A DNA stretch of 6,373 nucleotides, from assembly GCA_031177445.1 (NCBI GenBank), contig JAPSGP010000177.1:1-6373 (forward strand), written 5' to 3'. Within the stretch, counting starts at the first letter, position 1, and each line of letters begins with the position of its first letter. Source of the DNA: Acidimicrobiia bacterium (GTDB lineage: Bacteria; Actinomycetota; Acidimicrobiia; IMCC26256; JACDBD01). Positions 6,247 to 6,373 of the stretch are shown here, one piece after another. The notes beneath the pieces are model-generated. The model did not search any database, had not been told where the DNA came from, and saw only the letters and a program-made list of their open reading frames with translations. The position numbers and the translations under genes are program-made.

Positions 6247-6373
6247 CGCGTGAGCAGATGCTGGGCGAGCTGAAGGGGTTCGTCGTGAACGAGTTCCTCG
6301 ACGGCCGCGATTCCGGGCTCGACGAGCACACGCCGCTGCTCGAGTGGGGAGTGATCGACTCGATCTCGGCCTC
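6243..6373 (+). CDS. Peptidyl carrier protein, PltL/RedO type (3' partial)
   Basis: ATG 6243 overlaps the previous stop (ATGA) and follows a strong ribosome site. Only 43 residues are visible before the right edge; carrier proteins are usually 80-95. The segment has an acidic helix-I-like start (EQMLGELKGFVVNEFLD), then DEHTPLLEWGVIDS. Ser40 (codon 6360-6362) in G-V-I-D-S is the expected attachment point for 4'-phosphopantetheine. The TPLLEWG-x-x-(D/N)S pattern is, from memory, typical of prolyl carrier proteins such as PltL, rather than of general acyl carriers with LG-x-DSL. It should receive the amino acid from the adenylation enzyme and present it to the flavoprotein. The gene is missing its 3' half here. 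Confidence 0.85.
   Translation, partial: MTREQMLGELKGFVVNEFLDGRDSGLDEHTPLLEWGVIDSISA

Noticed and set aside
1..6373. CRISPR arrays, tRNA or rRNA genes, insertion sequences or attachment sites.
   Set aside because: No regular short repeats with spacers, cloverleaf sequence, transposase motif or terminal inverted repeats were seen.

Overview
The window is very G+C-rich DNA with strong third-position G/C bias and dense coding on both strands. It most resembles a soil-type actinobacterium, probably of the Thermoleophilia (Solirubrobacterales and relatives). The main pointer is the first gene: its Ig-like repeats and its Arg-rich C-terminal domain are a style I associate with that class. Placement rests on protein style only; no rRNA or tRNA is present.

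Layout, left to right. (1) 1-1304 (+): 3' end of a large, probably exported, surface protein with two Ig-like repeats and a FecR-like C-terminal region. It is cut by the left edge. (2) 1339-3071 (-): convergent gene for an unusual fusion of an N-terminal cyclic-nucleotide-binding-like domain to a CoA-acylating aldehyde dehydrogenase of the AdhE-N/EutE/PduP type. The reading frame is broken by an apparent one-base loss near 2957-2967, so the true N-terminus and the rest of the protein lie in different frames. (3) 3148-3636 (+): a divergent DUF488-family gene that seems to lack about 40 central residues, including the conserved Cys-Glu...Cys-His-Arg segment. (4) 3596-6373 (+): an acyl-CoA-dehydrogenase-like flavoprotein, a stand-alone amino-acid adenylation enzyme and the start of a carrier protein. 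The last three overlap by 4 bases at each junction (GTGA, ATGA). The third is cut by the right edge just after its phosphopantetheine serine.

The flavoprotein, adenylation enzyme and carrier protein are the main discovery. Together they match the prolyl-carrier-protein oxidation module known from pyoluteorin (PltE/PltF/PltL), prodigiosin (RedW/RedM/RedO), clorobiocin (CloN3/N4/N5) and anatoxin-a (AnaB/AnaC/AnaD). The adenylation enzyme would load proline, or a relative, onto the carrier. The flavoprotein would then oxidise the tethered ring to a pyrroline or pyrrole thioester. Three independent signs agree: the pocket code reads D-L-F-Y-I-A-W-V-C-K, the dehydrogenase carries its likely catalytic Glu at the isovaleryl-CoA-dehydrogenase position, and the carrier has a TPLLEWG...DS motif. 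The window therefore probably holds the left edge of an undescribed natural-product cluster. A reasonable promoter (TTGCGC, 17 bases, TAGACT) lies just upstream.

Both genes bordering 2950-3450 look damaged. Reads over that stretch should be inspected before the lesions are taken as biology.
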